A stretch of DNA of 64,000 nt from Scatophagus argus (taxonomy: Eukaryota; Chordata; Actinopteri; Scatophagidae). The first letter of the stretch is position 1, and every line of letters begins with the position of its first letter. This document shows positions 13,931-39,459 of the stretch, piece after piece. The stretch spans positions 2,761,001 to 2,825,000 of the forward strand of contig NC_058496.1 of NCBI RefSeq assembly GCF_020382885.2, given 5' to 3'. A model generated the notes under the pieces. That model worked only from the letters and a program-made list of their open reading frames with translations. It ran no database searches and was not told the origin of the DNA. The translations under genes were made by a program, and so were the position numbers.

Positions 13931-14681
13931 TGTTCCAAGTCGATGCATATGTTTTATTTTTGACATCACTATAACTAACTACTGTATTAAAGATATGTTC
14001 TATGAACCGGATCTCAGTGTGTGTGTGTGTGTGTGTGTGTTAGCAGCACTGAAAATGGCATTTTAAAGGGGGAGAAAGTGGAGCAAATACTCCATGTAGA
14101 TATCTGCAGTCTTTCCATTAAAGCTGCAGTTTCACATCATCAGTTTCATTACACCATCCTGTTATTTCAGTGCTGAGTATCCCCAGAGGGCTGAGGCTTT
14201 GTCATGAATGCCTGGTCATTTGGTTTACACCTTCAGACTAATAGATCCCTAATCTCTATTGATTCACAGCCAGCATCCAGACTGTAACCGGATTATGCAA
14301 AGCAGCCGTCATCCTGAAGGTGTGTATTCGATAGTCAGCTGTGACTTCCATCGGCTGTGGTGCTTTAACTGTTTGATGACACAGTCCTGAGGGTCACAAT
14401 CAAAGGGGCTTTTGAATTTGAAAGTATGTGTTTAAAACCAGCAAGAGGAGGAGGAGGAGGAGGTCCCATCCAGTGTGCTTTAGTTCATTTTAATTCACAT
14501 AAAACTGTTTTCTACTGTCACAAAACGAGCCCGATCAGGACTGTCTATCTGCAGGAGGTAAAGCCAAGCAAACCCCACATGTTCACTGAATAATAGGGTC
14601 ATTACCAACAAGTGACTCTTCTGAGGGATCCTTTGATTTGACAGTAATGAGCTCTGTTGGACATAATCACCGTTTAGAGAT

Positions 14682-14716
14682 GGCGGCGGTGGTGGTGGTG
14701 GCGGCGGCGGCGGGGA
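14682..14716. repeat. GGC/GGT trinucleotide-rich tract
   Basis: An imperfect run of GGC and GGT triplets ending in a G-rich tail. Further G-rich segments follow to about 14855. It may form G-quadruplex or GC-rich hairpins, but no function is shown. Confidence 0.85.
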
Positions 14717-15364
14717 GGGGCGAGTGGGGCTCTAATCCTGGCCACCGAACAAGTCAATATTTGTCCCTGCTGACAAGAGATAGCAGTTAGGGCGGTTGAT
14801 GGGGGTGGAGGAGGAGGGTGGAGGCCGACGAGAGGGGGTGGTGGGGGCGGGCGGGTGTCTGACTGCAGATGCTCCAACACACTGAGCAGAGGACCTCTCG
14901 GTAAAAAGAGAAACTGTGAATGAGGTGAGGGAGATACACGAGTTGGTCTTAAAGCGGCAACACGTGTGACTGATCATGTGTTACTTATTGTCGATTCCCG
15001 GCGAGATGGAGCAGATTTGACGGCGGTGGAGCTTGAAATAGATCACACGACGGTTGGCCGTGATGGATGTGAGGGCCTCAGCTTGTTCATCACACACAGA
15101 CAGAAACGACGTCGCTTAAACACACACTTATCCTTCATATTGTTAGGTCACATGTCATTTGGAAGGATTTATAAGTTGGGATTTTTAAGGGTTTGCACAA
15201 AGTCTGGAAACAGTTTGGGAAAAAGCTTGATTTCAAATACTCCAACACAATCTGCTGTTCGATTCACTCGTTCAAACCAGAAATCTTTTAATATGTGAAA
15301 TGAAATGATCCCATTGTTGTATTTCTTTGTGGTCTCCTGCCATTGACATTAGTGACTAAAAGTT

Positions 15365-15785
15365 CCCCAAGTACCCAAAAATACTACCTTTACAGACAGC
15401 ACTTAAAGTATCTGACATTAAATGGATTTAAGTGTCAAAAGTACAAGTAAATTACACATGCATTTACAGGCATGTATGTACTGCATACTAGGGGTTTGAC
15501 ACATTATTGGATCTGATATTCAGCATTTTGTCTATTATCAGAATCAATAAGGTTAATTTTAAAAAATCCCTACTTTTCCCTCGATGAAGAATTCAATCTT
15601 TAAAGTAACCGAGAACTGAAGTATTCAAATAAACGTCATGAAGTAAAAAGTACTACAACATTTCGCTCTGAGATGTAGCAGAGTGGAAGTACAGAAAAGA
15701 AGTATCAGAAAATAGAAAATACTCATATGAAGTACAAGTACCTCAAAATTCTGTCATACTGCAGTAAATGTACTTAGTCATCAAA
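15365..15785 (+). repeat. Dispersed teleost repeat, family A (degraded copy)
   Basis: Contains the family landmarks GAAGTAAAAAGTACTACAAC, TGTAGCAGAGTGGAAGTA, AAGTACAAGTACCTCAAAAT and a terminal CAGTAAATGTACTTAGT, in the usual order. Boundaries are approximate and the 5' half is strongly diverged. Confidence 0.75.
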
Positions 15786-16849
15786 ACATCCAATCAAACG
15801 GCTGGTAGAATAAACTGAAGTGATAACACAAACTGACTGCTTTAAGTCTTGGAGAAAACACCTGCTTTAATGCTCCTGATGCGAACCCTGAACGCAGGCT
15901 TTGAAAGCATCGTTAAACCATAGAAGGACCATAACAGGAGCCCCCATCTTTAACCAGCAGATCTGAGATCAGGGTGGAGTCGATCATGCATGCCGGCCTG
16001 CTCAGACTCGTTGTTGTCACTGAGATGAGCTGGACTGACAGCCTGTCCGATGCTGTTAGCCAGCGAGTCCACTTCGGGGGGAACTCACCCAGAATACCAG
16101 CTGACCAAAGCAGCGGCTGTATGCAGGGGGGGTGGGGGGGCCGCCGGCACAAAAACAACAGTTGTGTCGGCCTCCAAATGCACATAAACGTTGTGTGTGT
16201 GTTCGTGTGTGGCCCGTGTGACCTGTTTGTGTTTGGGTGTGGGCTTCACTTCCAAAGCTTTCTCAGGAGGAGCAGCAGAGCGTGAAGTTTCTCGTTAACG
16301 TTCTCACCAACGGCAGCTATTTGTCGAAACAGAAAACATCCTCTGCTACATCCCAGGCTGCCTTGTCGGCCTCCGATTCCATTATTTTCTGGAACTTACA
16401 TGGAAGCTTTAATAGTTTCTGGACAACAATAAGCTCTGTGCCGCAGAGGGAAAAGACTTTTTGTCAGAAGGATCTTTTCGTGGGATTTATTGAATGTAAG
16501 AAAAATACAGAATATCACCAGGCTGATCCTTTAAGCTCGTCGGTATCGCCGTCACTCAGCATCTCCCGTCCAAACTGCGAGTGAAACACGTTGAGGCGGC
16601 AGATGCAGGTGCTGCCGTCAGCGCGAGCCGCCACACCCAAATGGGACGTCTGAACCAAAACACAAGTGCTCGCATCTCCTCAGATCTCCCTGCTGTCCCT
16701 TCCCACCCAGGCAGGCAGTAACAAATGCACTCTGCTGTGTGTGTGTGTGTGTGTTCATATGCACATGTAAACACAGATCTGACACATTCCACAGGCTGTC
16801 AACGCTAACCCCACTTTCCCTGTAGCATACGTCCACCTGTTGCCAGCCC

Positions 16850-16852
<3 letters not shown>

Positions 16853-16883
<31 letters not shown>
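16853..16883. repeat. (CA)n microsatellite
   Basis: About 30 bases of perfect CA repeat in an intergenic stretch. Confidence 0.95.
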
Positions 16884-16886
<3 letters not shown>

Positions 16887-17944
16887 TCCAGCCCAAACGA
16901 CGAGCAGCATCAGTAGGAGAGGAGGAGGCTTTAGGAGGGGGTGAGAGCATCTCACATTGTCTGTCCAGAATCTTTGTCAAAGGCTCAAATGGACCTTCGG
17001 GTGTCCGTCTTCCTGCCCGCCCGCCTGCTCGTCTTACCTGTGAATGTGGAGCACAAACTGGAGGCCCCAAAAGTCAGGAAACTGGACCTGATGGAGGGCG
17101 AGTGGGGGTGGGGGGTGTTGAAGTGTGGGCCGCATTTGTTCCTCTGTGTGTGTGGGTGTGTGGGTGGGTAGGTGAGCAGTGTGTGTGGTACCCGTAATGT
17201 GTGTGTGTGTGTGTGTTTCTAAGTCTCTCCTGATGAGACGATTTGTTATTTAAATCTCCTAAAAACACATTCAGCAGCTCGTACATGAACACAACATTTT
17301 CAGCCAAAGTCTGAACAGCTTTTGGTTATTTTTAAAGTTTTATGCGTTTTATTTTTCTCTGTGTTTTCCTCAGTCGGCTCGGTTGGAAAAAAAGCTGACT
17401 TCACCCACTTCGGAGTTGATTTTAGTTAGTTTTAAACTTTAATAATAAATATGGAGCATCAGTCTGACAGACTTTAAATGCCAGCTGCATGTTACAAAAG
17501 GCTTCCTGCACATGTGGGATGCCAGGTTCCTTAACAAAGTGAGCAGGTGGGATTTTGTATTTTTAAGCCGTGGATTGACAGCTTTGAGATGAAAACCTGC
17601 CCAGTGGATTAAGGCTCACACTGTACTGTTAATAACATAAAGTGTCTGAGTCTGACTTTGTCTAGACAGCAGAGCCTCTGATCCACCAAAACAAGTCGGT
17701 CCCGAGACCTCCGTCCGCCGCCTCCCACCGACGCCGTGTTTTGCTGCTTGTTTACGGCGTACAAACTGTTCTTTTTTCAGGGTTTTCTGTCTCACTGAGC
17801 CGTCTCACCCGCCTCCCCTCCCAAACTCATTTCCTGTAAACCTCAAGACAAGCTGACATGTTACACAAATGAAATGTTCTTTATCCAAAGATAGTTAGCT
17901 ATAAAAACCATAGCCATAAGGAAACGTGTATTGCGTGTGTGGGT

Positions 17945-18215
17945 TTAAATTAGAGCTGAAATGATTAACAGATTATTTTAATTGAATCAACAAACATTTT
18001 GACAGTCACTGAACTGTCCAGTGGGAACTTTTGCTGGTGGTCTGCAGCAGGATGGTAGTGAGCCACGTGTCTTTGGGTTTTTATTGTTGACCAGACTTAA
18101 GACTTTACTGTGATAGACATTTTTCGCTGTTTTCTGACATTTCATAGAGCTAATGATTAGTAAAGAAAATAATCCGCAGATAATTAAAATTATTTTTTTA
18201 AATTATAACCCCTGT
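17945..18215 (+). repeat. Dispersed teleost repeat, family B (degraded copy)
   Basis: Starts at GAGCTGAAATGATTAACAGA, runs through a GCTGTTTTCTGACATTTCAT segment and ends with AAGAAAATAATCCGCAGATA. This order matches the copies at 24.5 and 26.5 kb. It is a common teleost interspersed repeat whose class I do not assign. Confidence 0.7.
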
Positions 18216-20384
18216 GGGATTGGAGTAAAAGTAAGAAGTTTTCACCAGAGTCCAGCTTGTGTGTTTTGGTTTCCCAGCTTGTCTTGTGATTTTCTTGCGG
18301 TTTGTGCATCTGGATGTAAATAAAAACACATAAAAGTCTAATCTTTCACTGCTTTCGCAGTAACATTTCTCCTCCCACCCCTTCCTCTTTGCTTGAATCT
18401 GTGCTGATAGTCATCCGCAGACCTTGGAAAGGGAGCCAAATCAGCACAAATCTTATCAATGAGCTTTCCCAAATAATGGGGTATTACACGTCTAATCATG
18501 CCTCACAAAAGTGGCCACTTGAGCGTCCAATACACACCAACCTGGCAGCTTCCCTGCTCGACTTGCTCCCCATGTGATGGCTGTAAATTGCTACCACGTC
18601 TGCTGGAGAATCACCGGTGAGATCAGCTTGTTTCAGACGAGCTGAACCTGGAAGCGGCCTCTCGCTGTAATCGTCCAGACCTTGAGAACGACGGCCTCGG
18701 AAAACACAGCATTTACATGAGATCAGTGTTTTCATGGTAATCTTGTTGTGGCACATTCTGAGAGGTGATTAGGAAGTCGGGGCTTTCGAATGGACCCCCT
18801 CCCTGTCATTGTTATTCGCTGTTGTTCAGGGTCATGGCCACTCCACCCGTTACAGCACCAACTCCATGTGATTGGGTGACTGACAGGATTTCAGTAAGAG
18901 CGTGTACAGTAAAGTGTAATGACTGGGGCTAAGCTTCTAACATATGTGGAAATCTTTGTGTCTGAATATCTGAAGGAAAAGCCCCGACCGGCTGCGTAGT
19001 GCATAGCAATGAGCCGCTCTGCTGGTGGATATCGTTAGGCCAGAGATGCTGCTTCCGAGGACAGCGTGGCTTGGCCAGACCTGAATGTGCTGGGCTCTCG
19101 TCCCCTCCGGATATGGTCGCTCAGGGCTCATGATCCCCTCGACACAAAGGTCCTCTTCACATCCTTCTCTATCCCGTCCATTGTGAAGGGTCGGCCTCGA
19201 GGCCACGCGGCTCCTGTGGCTGCTTCGAGGCTAAATGCACCTCCTGTCACTGGCTGGTCCCAGTGCCAGTTCAGCTGCTGGAAGCACTCAGGTGCTCGCC
19301 CAGGTCTCCACGAGTTAGACTCAGAGGCGGACGACGGGGGTTCAGGTCACCTTTCGTGCAGAAGTTACCCCCTGAGAACAGGCTCTATTTGTGGTTGGAT
19401 GTTGTTGCATATTTTATCCTTTTCAACCCTCATCAGGAGCTTGAAAATGACATTTTTGCAGGAAAGAATTGGCCAGACAGGCCTGTTGTCTAAAAGTTTA
19501 GTCTGTCTGTGTTTCAATGCGTACAAGCTTTGTGCTTCTCAGGGTGTTTATACATAAAGATTCTCTCTCTAAAAAAAAGTACAACTAAACAGTAGGTGCC
19601 ATTTTAAAATCCTTAATACGACACCTACTTCTTTTCCCTAATGAAAATTCCTGAAAACATGAATATGTAAATATGTCTGCGGCTGCAGCATGAAGTCCAC
19701 CCTCAGTGTCTGAGCACTGGAGGCTTGTGTTGGCTGAGCAGTGAATGTGAAGACGCCGCACAAACACCAATCGACAACGTGAATCTCAAACATTCAACTG
19801 CAGGAACAGGAAAGAAAAGTTTTGACTGGAGGAGGACTTCAATCTCGTAGAATCAGCATTGAAAGTATTGAAAGAAAAATTCGCACTTGTGACTGTGTCT
19901 TTAGGAAGCCACATTGAACATGGATCAAAATGATCTTCATCACTTCATCAGTCACACATCTTCTGTCCTGGGAGCCAATCAGTCCTTTGCTGTTTGGCCA
20001 CTGGGGAGCAGCAGACTGAGATCTGAGTAAAGGCAGGAGGTGGCCTCACCTGCCATGTCAGTAAGCCTTCCACTCATTATGTCAGGGCCTTTCTAAATGA
20101 GAACAAAACATGAACATATCGCTCCACTGCAGCGTCATCACTCTGCAAAGGGAGTCACACGGACCTTCCACTCCATCAGCATGAAAGAGCTGCTGCCATC
20201 TAGTGGTCAGAATGCATGATCACCACACATGTTCTTCCTCAGGGATGAAGCGTCGGCTGTCACGCTGTGTGATAAAGTTTTCAGTTGGTATCATTTTTGG
20301 ATGTAATGAGTTATTGATAAGGTTTTCTTGCATACTTTTTTACTCATCAGGTATACGACAGCTAAAGTTGGAGTTGCTATCACT

Positions 20385-20850
20385 GGTGGAAGAAATATTC
20401 TGATGCTTTACTTAAGTAAAAGTACTAATACTACACTGTGAAAATGCTCCACTACAAGTAAAGGTGCTGCATTCAAAAGCATACTTCAAAATGTGTAATC
20501 AGTAAAATTTACTAAAAGTTCCCTGTTGGTTTTTTACAGTTATATCAGTTATTACAGTGATGTGTTTGAATTAATATTTAGCATTTTACTGCTGCAGATG
20601 TTTTCAGCTCATTTGAACTACCTTATATCCTGTTGACTGGTTTAATCTGGTTTAATCACTGCGTCCTATTCTGCTCTGTCTTCTGTTTGCATTCATTTTG
20701 ATTTTACTGTCTTTTCAGCTGCAGTCTGTAAAATATAATGTTTTTAATGTAAAAAGTACGTGTACCATTACAGCAAAGTACAAGCATGTCACAGCACTTG
20801 AGAAAATGTACTTTACTTTAGCATAAGTTACTTCATGCAAAAATGCTCTG
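20385..20850 (+). repeat. Dispersed teleost repeat, family A (best-preserved copy)
   Basis: Opens with GGTGGAAGAAATATTCTGAT and TTACTTAAGTAAAAGTACTA, continues through TACAAGTAAAGGTGCTGCAT and closes with CAAAGTACAAGCATGTCACA and ACTTTACTTTAGCA. This is the clearest copy in the window and a good seed for defining the family. It sits just beyond the 3' end of the coiled-coil gene. Confidence 0.85.
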
Positions 20851-20899
20851 GATGCATTGAAGTGAATGGGAAACCACTTTTCAAACTCTCACAAGGTGC

Positions 20900-20909
20900 T
20901 TTATTTATT
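20900..20909 (-). terminator. Candidate polyadenylation signals of the coiled-coil gene
   Basis: Two overlapping AATAAA hexamers on the minus strand (20900-20905 and 20904-20909), about 190 bases past the stop codon of the 288-codon frame. Their position supports that frame being a real transcribed gene. Confidence 0.5.
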
Positions 20910-21095
20910 TTTACGATTTTAAATGCAGCTTTCAAACTTTCTTTCTCTTTCTACAGAAAGCTGGTGATATGGCTGAAAGTGAGGCAACAGCAGGTACAGC
21001 AACAAGCAATATGAGGTCCTTTTTACAAACGTGACCTCAGTGCAGGTTTGTTTTCAGGCCAGCTGCACGCGTTTCCTTTTGTCTCCTCAGCTGAC

Positions 21096-21962
21096 TCAGT
21101 TCCCTGCTTTGGCTTTTGCCCGGACAGGTTTTCTGAGCTGGTGCAGTGGGGGGTAAGCAGGTGGGGCCAGCGGCTTGTGGCTCTGGTGCAGCTTGTTGCC
21201 TGGTGGTGGGAGCACCTGGTTTCTCCGCAGAAGTCGGGAGCTTTCACCCTTTGAGGAGCTCAGAGTCTCTGATTTGGCTCGTGGGCCGACGATGATGGGG
21301 GCGCACGTCTTAGGGATGATGGTGGTCATGGTCCGTGTCAGGACTCTTCCTCTTCTGGACGCCAGTGGAGGAGGAGCTGCTGTTGCTGGTTTCTGTTTCT
21401 TGTCTGCATCTTTGCCTTCTTGTTGCTCTTTGGGATGCTGAGGTTGCCGGCTCTGCATCTTACACTCCAAATCTCTCAGAGTCTGGTCAGTGTAGGCCTG
21501 CATTTCCACACGCACCTGAGAAATCTGCACTTCAAACTCATCCCTCAAAGCCTTCTTACAATCCTCGAGCTTTCTTTCGAAAGCTGCACACAGCTCCTCC
21601 TGCTTCAGATCCATCTCACCTTTGCTCTCATCTGTCAGCGTCTCTGCTTGTTCCTTCTCCTCAGGTTCGTCGCTCACCTGTGCAGTCTTTACCTCCAAGT
21701 CTTTGACTCTTTGCATCAGCTCCAGTAAGCTGCTCTTTGGGGCCATCACACCCATTTGTGATCTGATCTGGGTACGCACCTGTTGGAAAACAGCCTGCAT
21801 TTTTGCTTGCGTCTCCTTTTCTGAAGCGATGCCGTCCTCCAAACCTTCCGGGACCGGACTGACGGAGGAGCTCTGCCCTCCTGCTGCAGCGGCTTCGTCC
21901 TCCTGCTGCTCCCGTCCTTCACCGTTCACCAGTATTTGTGGATTGGCTTCAGATTCACTCAT
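21096..21962 (-). CDS. Uncharacterised single-exon coiled-coil protein, 288 aa
   Basis: I do not recognise this protein. The uninterrupted frame starts with ATG in a favourable AAAAATGA context, and polyadenylation signals lie shortly past the stop. It opens with an acidic, Ala/Ser/Gly-rich segment (about 1-50). Helical charged stretches follow at about 50-75 and 95-165, rich in Glu, Lys, Leu and Gln and likely to form a coiled coil (for example around ERKLEDCKKALRDEFEVQIS). The C-terminal third is basic, rich in Pro, Arg and Lys, and ends KPVRAKAKAGN. There is no signal peptide, membrane helix or catalytic motif, so it is probably cytoplasmic or nuclear. Codon-like composition over 867 bases and the lack of stops argue against chance. 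It could be an intronless lineage-specific gene, a retrogene, or the last exon of a longer gene whose upstream exons I missed. Confidence 0.7.
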   Translation of the reverse strand: MSESEANPQILVNGEGREQQEDEAAAAGGQSSSVSPVPEGLEDGIASEKETQAKMQAVFQQVRTQIRSQMGVMAPKSSLLELMQRVKDLEVKTAQVSDEPEEKEQAETLTDESKGEMDLKQEELCAAFERKLEDCKKALRDEFEVQISQVRVEMQAYTDQTLRDLECKMQSRQPQHPKEQQEGKDADKKQKPATAAPPPLASRRGRVLTRTMTTIIPKTCAPIIVGPRAKSETLSSSKGESSRLLRRNQVLPPPGNKLHQSHKPLAPPAYPPLHQLRKPVRAKAKAGN

Positions 21963-22219
21963 TTTTATTTCTCGTCTTTGCTGCTGTTCTGCTCCCCCTG
22001 AACTGAGCTACTACGATTAAGTGAGGAGGGCTGGCTTGGCTTGGCTGGGAAAGACCTAACTGACTGAGGTGCTTGTCCTTAGAGAGGCTGACTCCCAGGG
22101 GACTGAGGGTGTCATGCAGCTCGATGTACTGTATGAGATAACAACACTGTAGTGAGACAATAGCAGTTAGTTTGGACAAGATGAGATCGATAAAACCTGA
22201 TGAAAAGTGCATCTGCTGT

Positions 22220-24290
22220 CCAGCTGCACCTCAGCTACAGCAAACAACACGTCTCACGTTGCAGCTTGTCTCACTCGCTTGATTCTCTTCACAGCCTCTT
22301 CTTTCCTTCATCGTTTCATTTATACATGATGAGGTAAAGTTGTTGGTTTTTACTAAAGCACTGCATGTTTTTTTATTGTTTCTGTTTGTTGGCATGTATA
22401 TGTGTATGACAGCGCTCACGCTGTGTCAACAAAGACTCTAAATGATCTTCTCCTGGATTTGTGTTTCTCTGAATGCGTGCGTGCAGCTGCAGCCCATGAC
22501 AACAGCGAAGTTCCTGGCAGCAGCAGAAAAACAAAGATCTTCAGGGACGGCGGCAGCCGGAGCGCTGAGGGGCGGGTTTCAGGTTCTCATTAGTGAGCTG
22601 TCCCTGGAACGTGGAGCCAACACGTCTGTGACGGCTCCACATACGCTTCATTTTCATGTCTTAATTCAGCACAGGATTGTGAAAGATTAAATAGTGAATC
22701 TTACACTATGAGGGGTTACACTGGATTTCACAAAAAAACAAGAACTATTTAGGTGCTGGCTTATTTTTTTGAAGGATCCAAGTCGCTCTTGAACATCTGC
22801 TCACAAATACTGTTCATACAAGACACAGACTTTCATCTCCCAGCACACCTGATTCAAATGATCAGCGTGACAATGAGCCATTCGTTTGAATCAGACATGT
22901 TGGAGCAGTGAAACCTCTAAAACATGCAGAGCAGGACCAAGAAGCACTGGATGAAAGATGCGTGATGTCAAAGAGATTTTCAGTTTTTGAAAGTCGTCTG
23001 ATTGAGGCTTTTCTGCTGATGGACCCTCATTTATGTCTTAACCTTGTGTGAAGCCACTTCATGGAGATAATTTTGGTCCAGTCAGCTGATGGAAGCTCAT
23101 TTATTTCTCATTTGTCTTCCATTTTTTATCTTCCTCCTTCATGTTCTTTGCCAGAACACCTGGTCCAGACTGGACCCCCTCTGATGGACCCTGAAGAGAT
23201 AATCATCTGATCTCACCTGATCTTACTTTCTCTGGGCTGATGAGTGTTTGTGTGATTTAAATCATTTTATTTAATCTGTCAAACCTGTTCTGACTTTGTC
23301 TTTCACTCGGTCCCTGCAGGGTCCCCTGATGGTTTGACTTTCCTTGGGGGTTTGTTGCAGGATTATTTGAGGCATAAAGAGAAAGTCTGGTTGCTGCAGC
23401 AGGTTCCTGTAAGAGTGGTTTAATCTTCACACTGAATATGTAGTTATTTATTCACCTATTTTTCATATTTTCATTTGCTGTCTTTTGTCTGGAAGTGCAT
23501 CATGGTTAAAGTCTAATTCTGTGCATTTTTCAGATGTTGCACTGTTGACCAACACTGTGTACAAATTAAAGCCTGTCAACAGCACCAGCTGAAACCCATA
23601 AATCCAACATGTTAAAAAGTCCCAAAAACAAGTACAACAGCTACGAAAGGATCAAATGGATCAACTTGATGATAGATGCATCACATTTTACACAGTAAGC
23701 ACTTAACGGGAGCTTTAATCCCCCCAGATGAGTTTTTAACCGGAATAATCCGAGTCATTGGATTGATGTGATGGAGGGCCTTTCAAGGCGTCCACTCTGC
23801 TCAGCGCCTGTGAGCCAATAAGAGCCCTGCATGAGTGAGCCTCCTCTCACCACTAAACGCTAACACATGGACGACCTCTTCTGGGGGGAAACAGCAGCTG
23901 TAATTCTAAACCTGCGTGGACAAACACCTTTCCTCATGCAGATCAAGAGTCTGGATTCATTCAGTACCAAATCTGATTTCATATGATGCATCATGAAGCC
24001 GTGAAAAATCACTCCGATGTAAAATTTACCCCAAGACTCATCATGATCAGCTGCACCAACCGAAAACAGCGAATCAAGAGATGAAATCCACTCAGTCCTC
24101 TGCTAAGTTGACAAGTTTTCCCATGCAATCATTGTGTAACAGCAAAAGTGCACCGAGCATCAATCCTCCTCCTCCTCCTCATCTCCCTCCTCCTCCTCCT
24201 CACCGGTGGGTGTGCATCTAGAAACTTCCCTCTCGGTTTTTAACTTCTGAAGTTCCAAGCAGTTTTCATTCTGACAGTCAGCTCAGGTCA
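22220..24290. other. Intergenic region before hpd; no gene seen
   Basis: Holds no frame I can support. A CTC-rich tract lies at about 24168-24200, around 100 bases before the hpd start codon, and is probably part of the hpd proximal promoter or 5' UTR. I did not find a convincing TATA box. Confidence 0.5.
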
Positions 24291-24301
24291 CCGGGAACAA
24301 G

Positions 24302-29721
<5,420 letters not shown>

Positions 29722-29825
29722 TCCCAGACCTCAATAAGTCTCAGTTTACTACAAAAACACACTTAACTTAAGAGCATTATATTCTACATCGGTACTCTGA
29801 TAATAAGAATTCACAAAGCATGTTT

Positions 29826-29831
29826 ATTAAA
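29826..29831 (+). terminator. Candidate polyadenylation signal of hpd
   Basis: ATTAAA about 105 bases after the hpd stop codon, followed by a T-rich stretch. Confidence 0.5.
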
Positions 29832-30184
29832 GCTGTGATTCTTTTCATTTTTTTACTTGCATGTTTTATTACATTTATTTTATAAGTATGTGTTTAAAGG
29901 TACTTCATGTTATCAAGAAGAGTACATCCCAACTTAACATTCACAAGGCAACACTTTCTCTTTACAAAATGTCAACAGGTGAAACTGATATCACTGAAAC
30001 AAGCTTGACTCAAGCAAAAGACCATTTAAGCTCTCGTGAATGAAAACATTTAACTGTACACGTTCATCTGGACGATTGTAACCGAGGGGCTTCACGAATC
30101 CACGGGGAAAGAGATTCACTGGATACTGGATGTTTTGTAATGTGGCTTTTGTTTTGTTTTAAGCAGACCAAGTGTTGGGTCCAT

Positions 30185-30190
30185 TTTATT
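30185..30190 (-). terminator. Candidate polyadenylation signal of setd1b
   Basis: AATAAA on the minus strand about 190 bases past the setd1b stop codon. If used, the ends of the converging hpd and setd1b transcripts lie only about 350 bases apart. Confidence 0.45.
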
Positions 30191-30379
30191 AAATCATTAT
30201 TCACTGAGCAGCACCGCCACTCATCTGCAGTGCTTTTATGAGCTCCTGTATGGCCTCCGGACTGTTACTCACTGTACATTAAATGGGTTTTTCTGACACA
30301 CCTTCAGGGTCTGCGTTAATATTCCAAGTACCTCACAACAACTTTGGCTCTTGACATAATGAGGACAGTTCGTCAGAGA

Positions 30380-38995
<8,616 letters not shown>

Positions 38996-39450
38996 CACAT
39001 TCGTCAAAACCTGGAAACAGAAGGGCGCACAGCGTCTGATGTCGAGAAATATCAGCTGGCTTACATTAGTCCTCCACTGGAGGCTAACACGCCCCGACAG
39101 GTGATGTAGAGCATCACCTGGAGCGCTTTTATCCTTCACTAAAACACAGCAGGATGTCAGATGAAGCGTGTCCACACATTTCAAGCCGAGTCTAACCAAA
39201 AGTGTTTTATCTGCCTCACCTGTACCAGGGTTTCATCCTTTGCTGCAGCAACATTGTGGAAAATCTGCTGTTATTTTCGGTGTTTTCACAGTTCCAAGTC
39301 TCCAAAGGTTGGAGAATGTATCCATCCGCCAGCGCACAGGGACGGGATACAGATCCAAAGGTGAGGCGGAAGAACACAAGACGTTGGAGGGAGGCAGGTA
39401 AACAGGTGACAAGGGCATCTTCAGGAGTTTCCATACCGCTTTATGATCCA
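38996..39450 (-). promoter_or_regulatory. Probable setd1b 5' UTR and promoter region
   Basis: Just upstream of the setd1b start there is a good acceptor on the minus strand (TCTGTTTCCAG, exon edge at 39010). This implies that the start-codon exon is preceded by a 5' UTR intron. A matching donor (GGTACAG|GTGAGG) lies at 39220, so a non-coding first exon running right from 39220 to somewhere near 39400 is likely. The transcription start is not identified. Confidence 0.4.
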
Positions 39451-39459
39451 GAAATCATG

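Larger units (their letters stand above)
13985..20880. other. Intergenic region between apelin receptor and the coiled-coil gene; no gene seen
   Basis: No frame here resembles a known protein. The longest is 163 codons on the plus strand (19066-19557), with no homology I recognise and no splice context. The region contains TG/CA runs (14016-14041, 16735-16754, 16853-16883, 17140-17215), a GGC/GGT run (14682-14716), two copies of dispersed repeat A (15.4 and 20.4 kb) and one of repeat B (17.95 kb). Confidence 0.55.

Noticed and set aside
20943..20993. Plus-strand mini-exon (acceptor TTTCTACAG, ATGGCTGAAAGTGAGGCA, donor CAG|GTACAG)
   Set aside because: No partner exons with continuing frame were found downstream on the plus strand, and it lies at the 3' end of the minus-strand coiled-coil gene.
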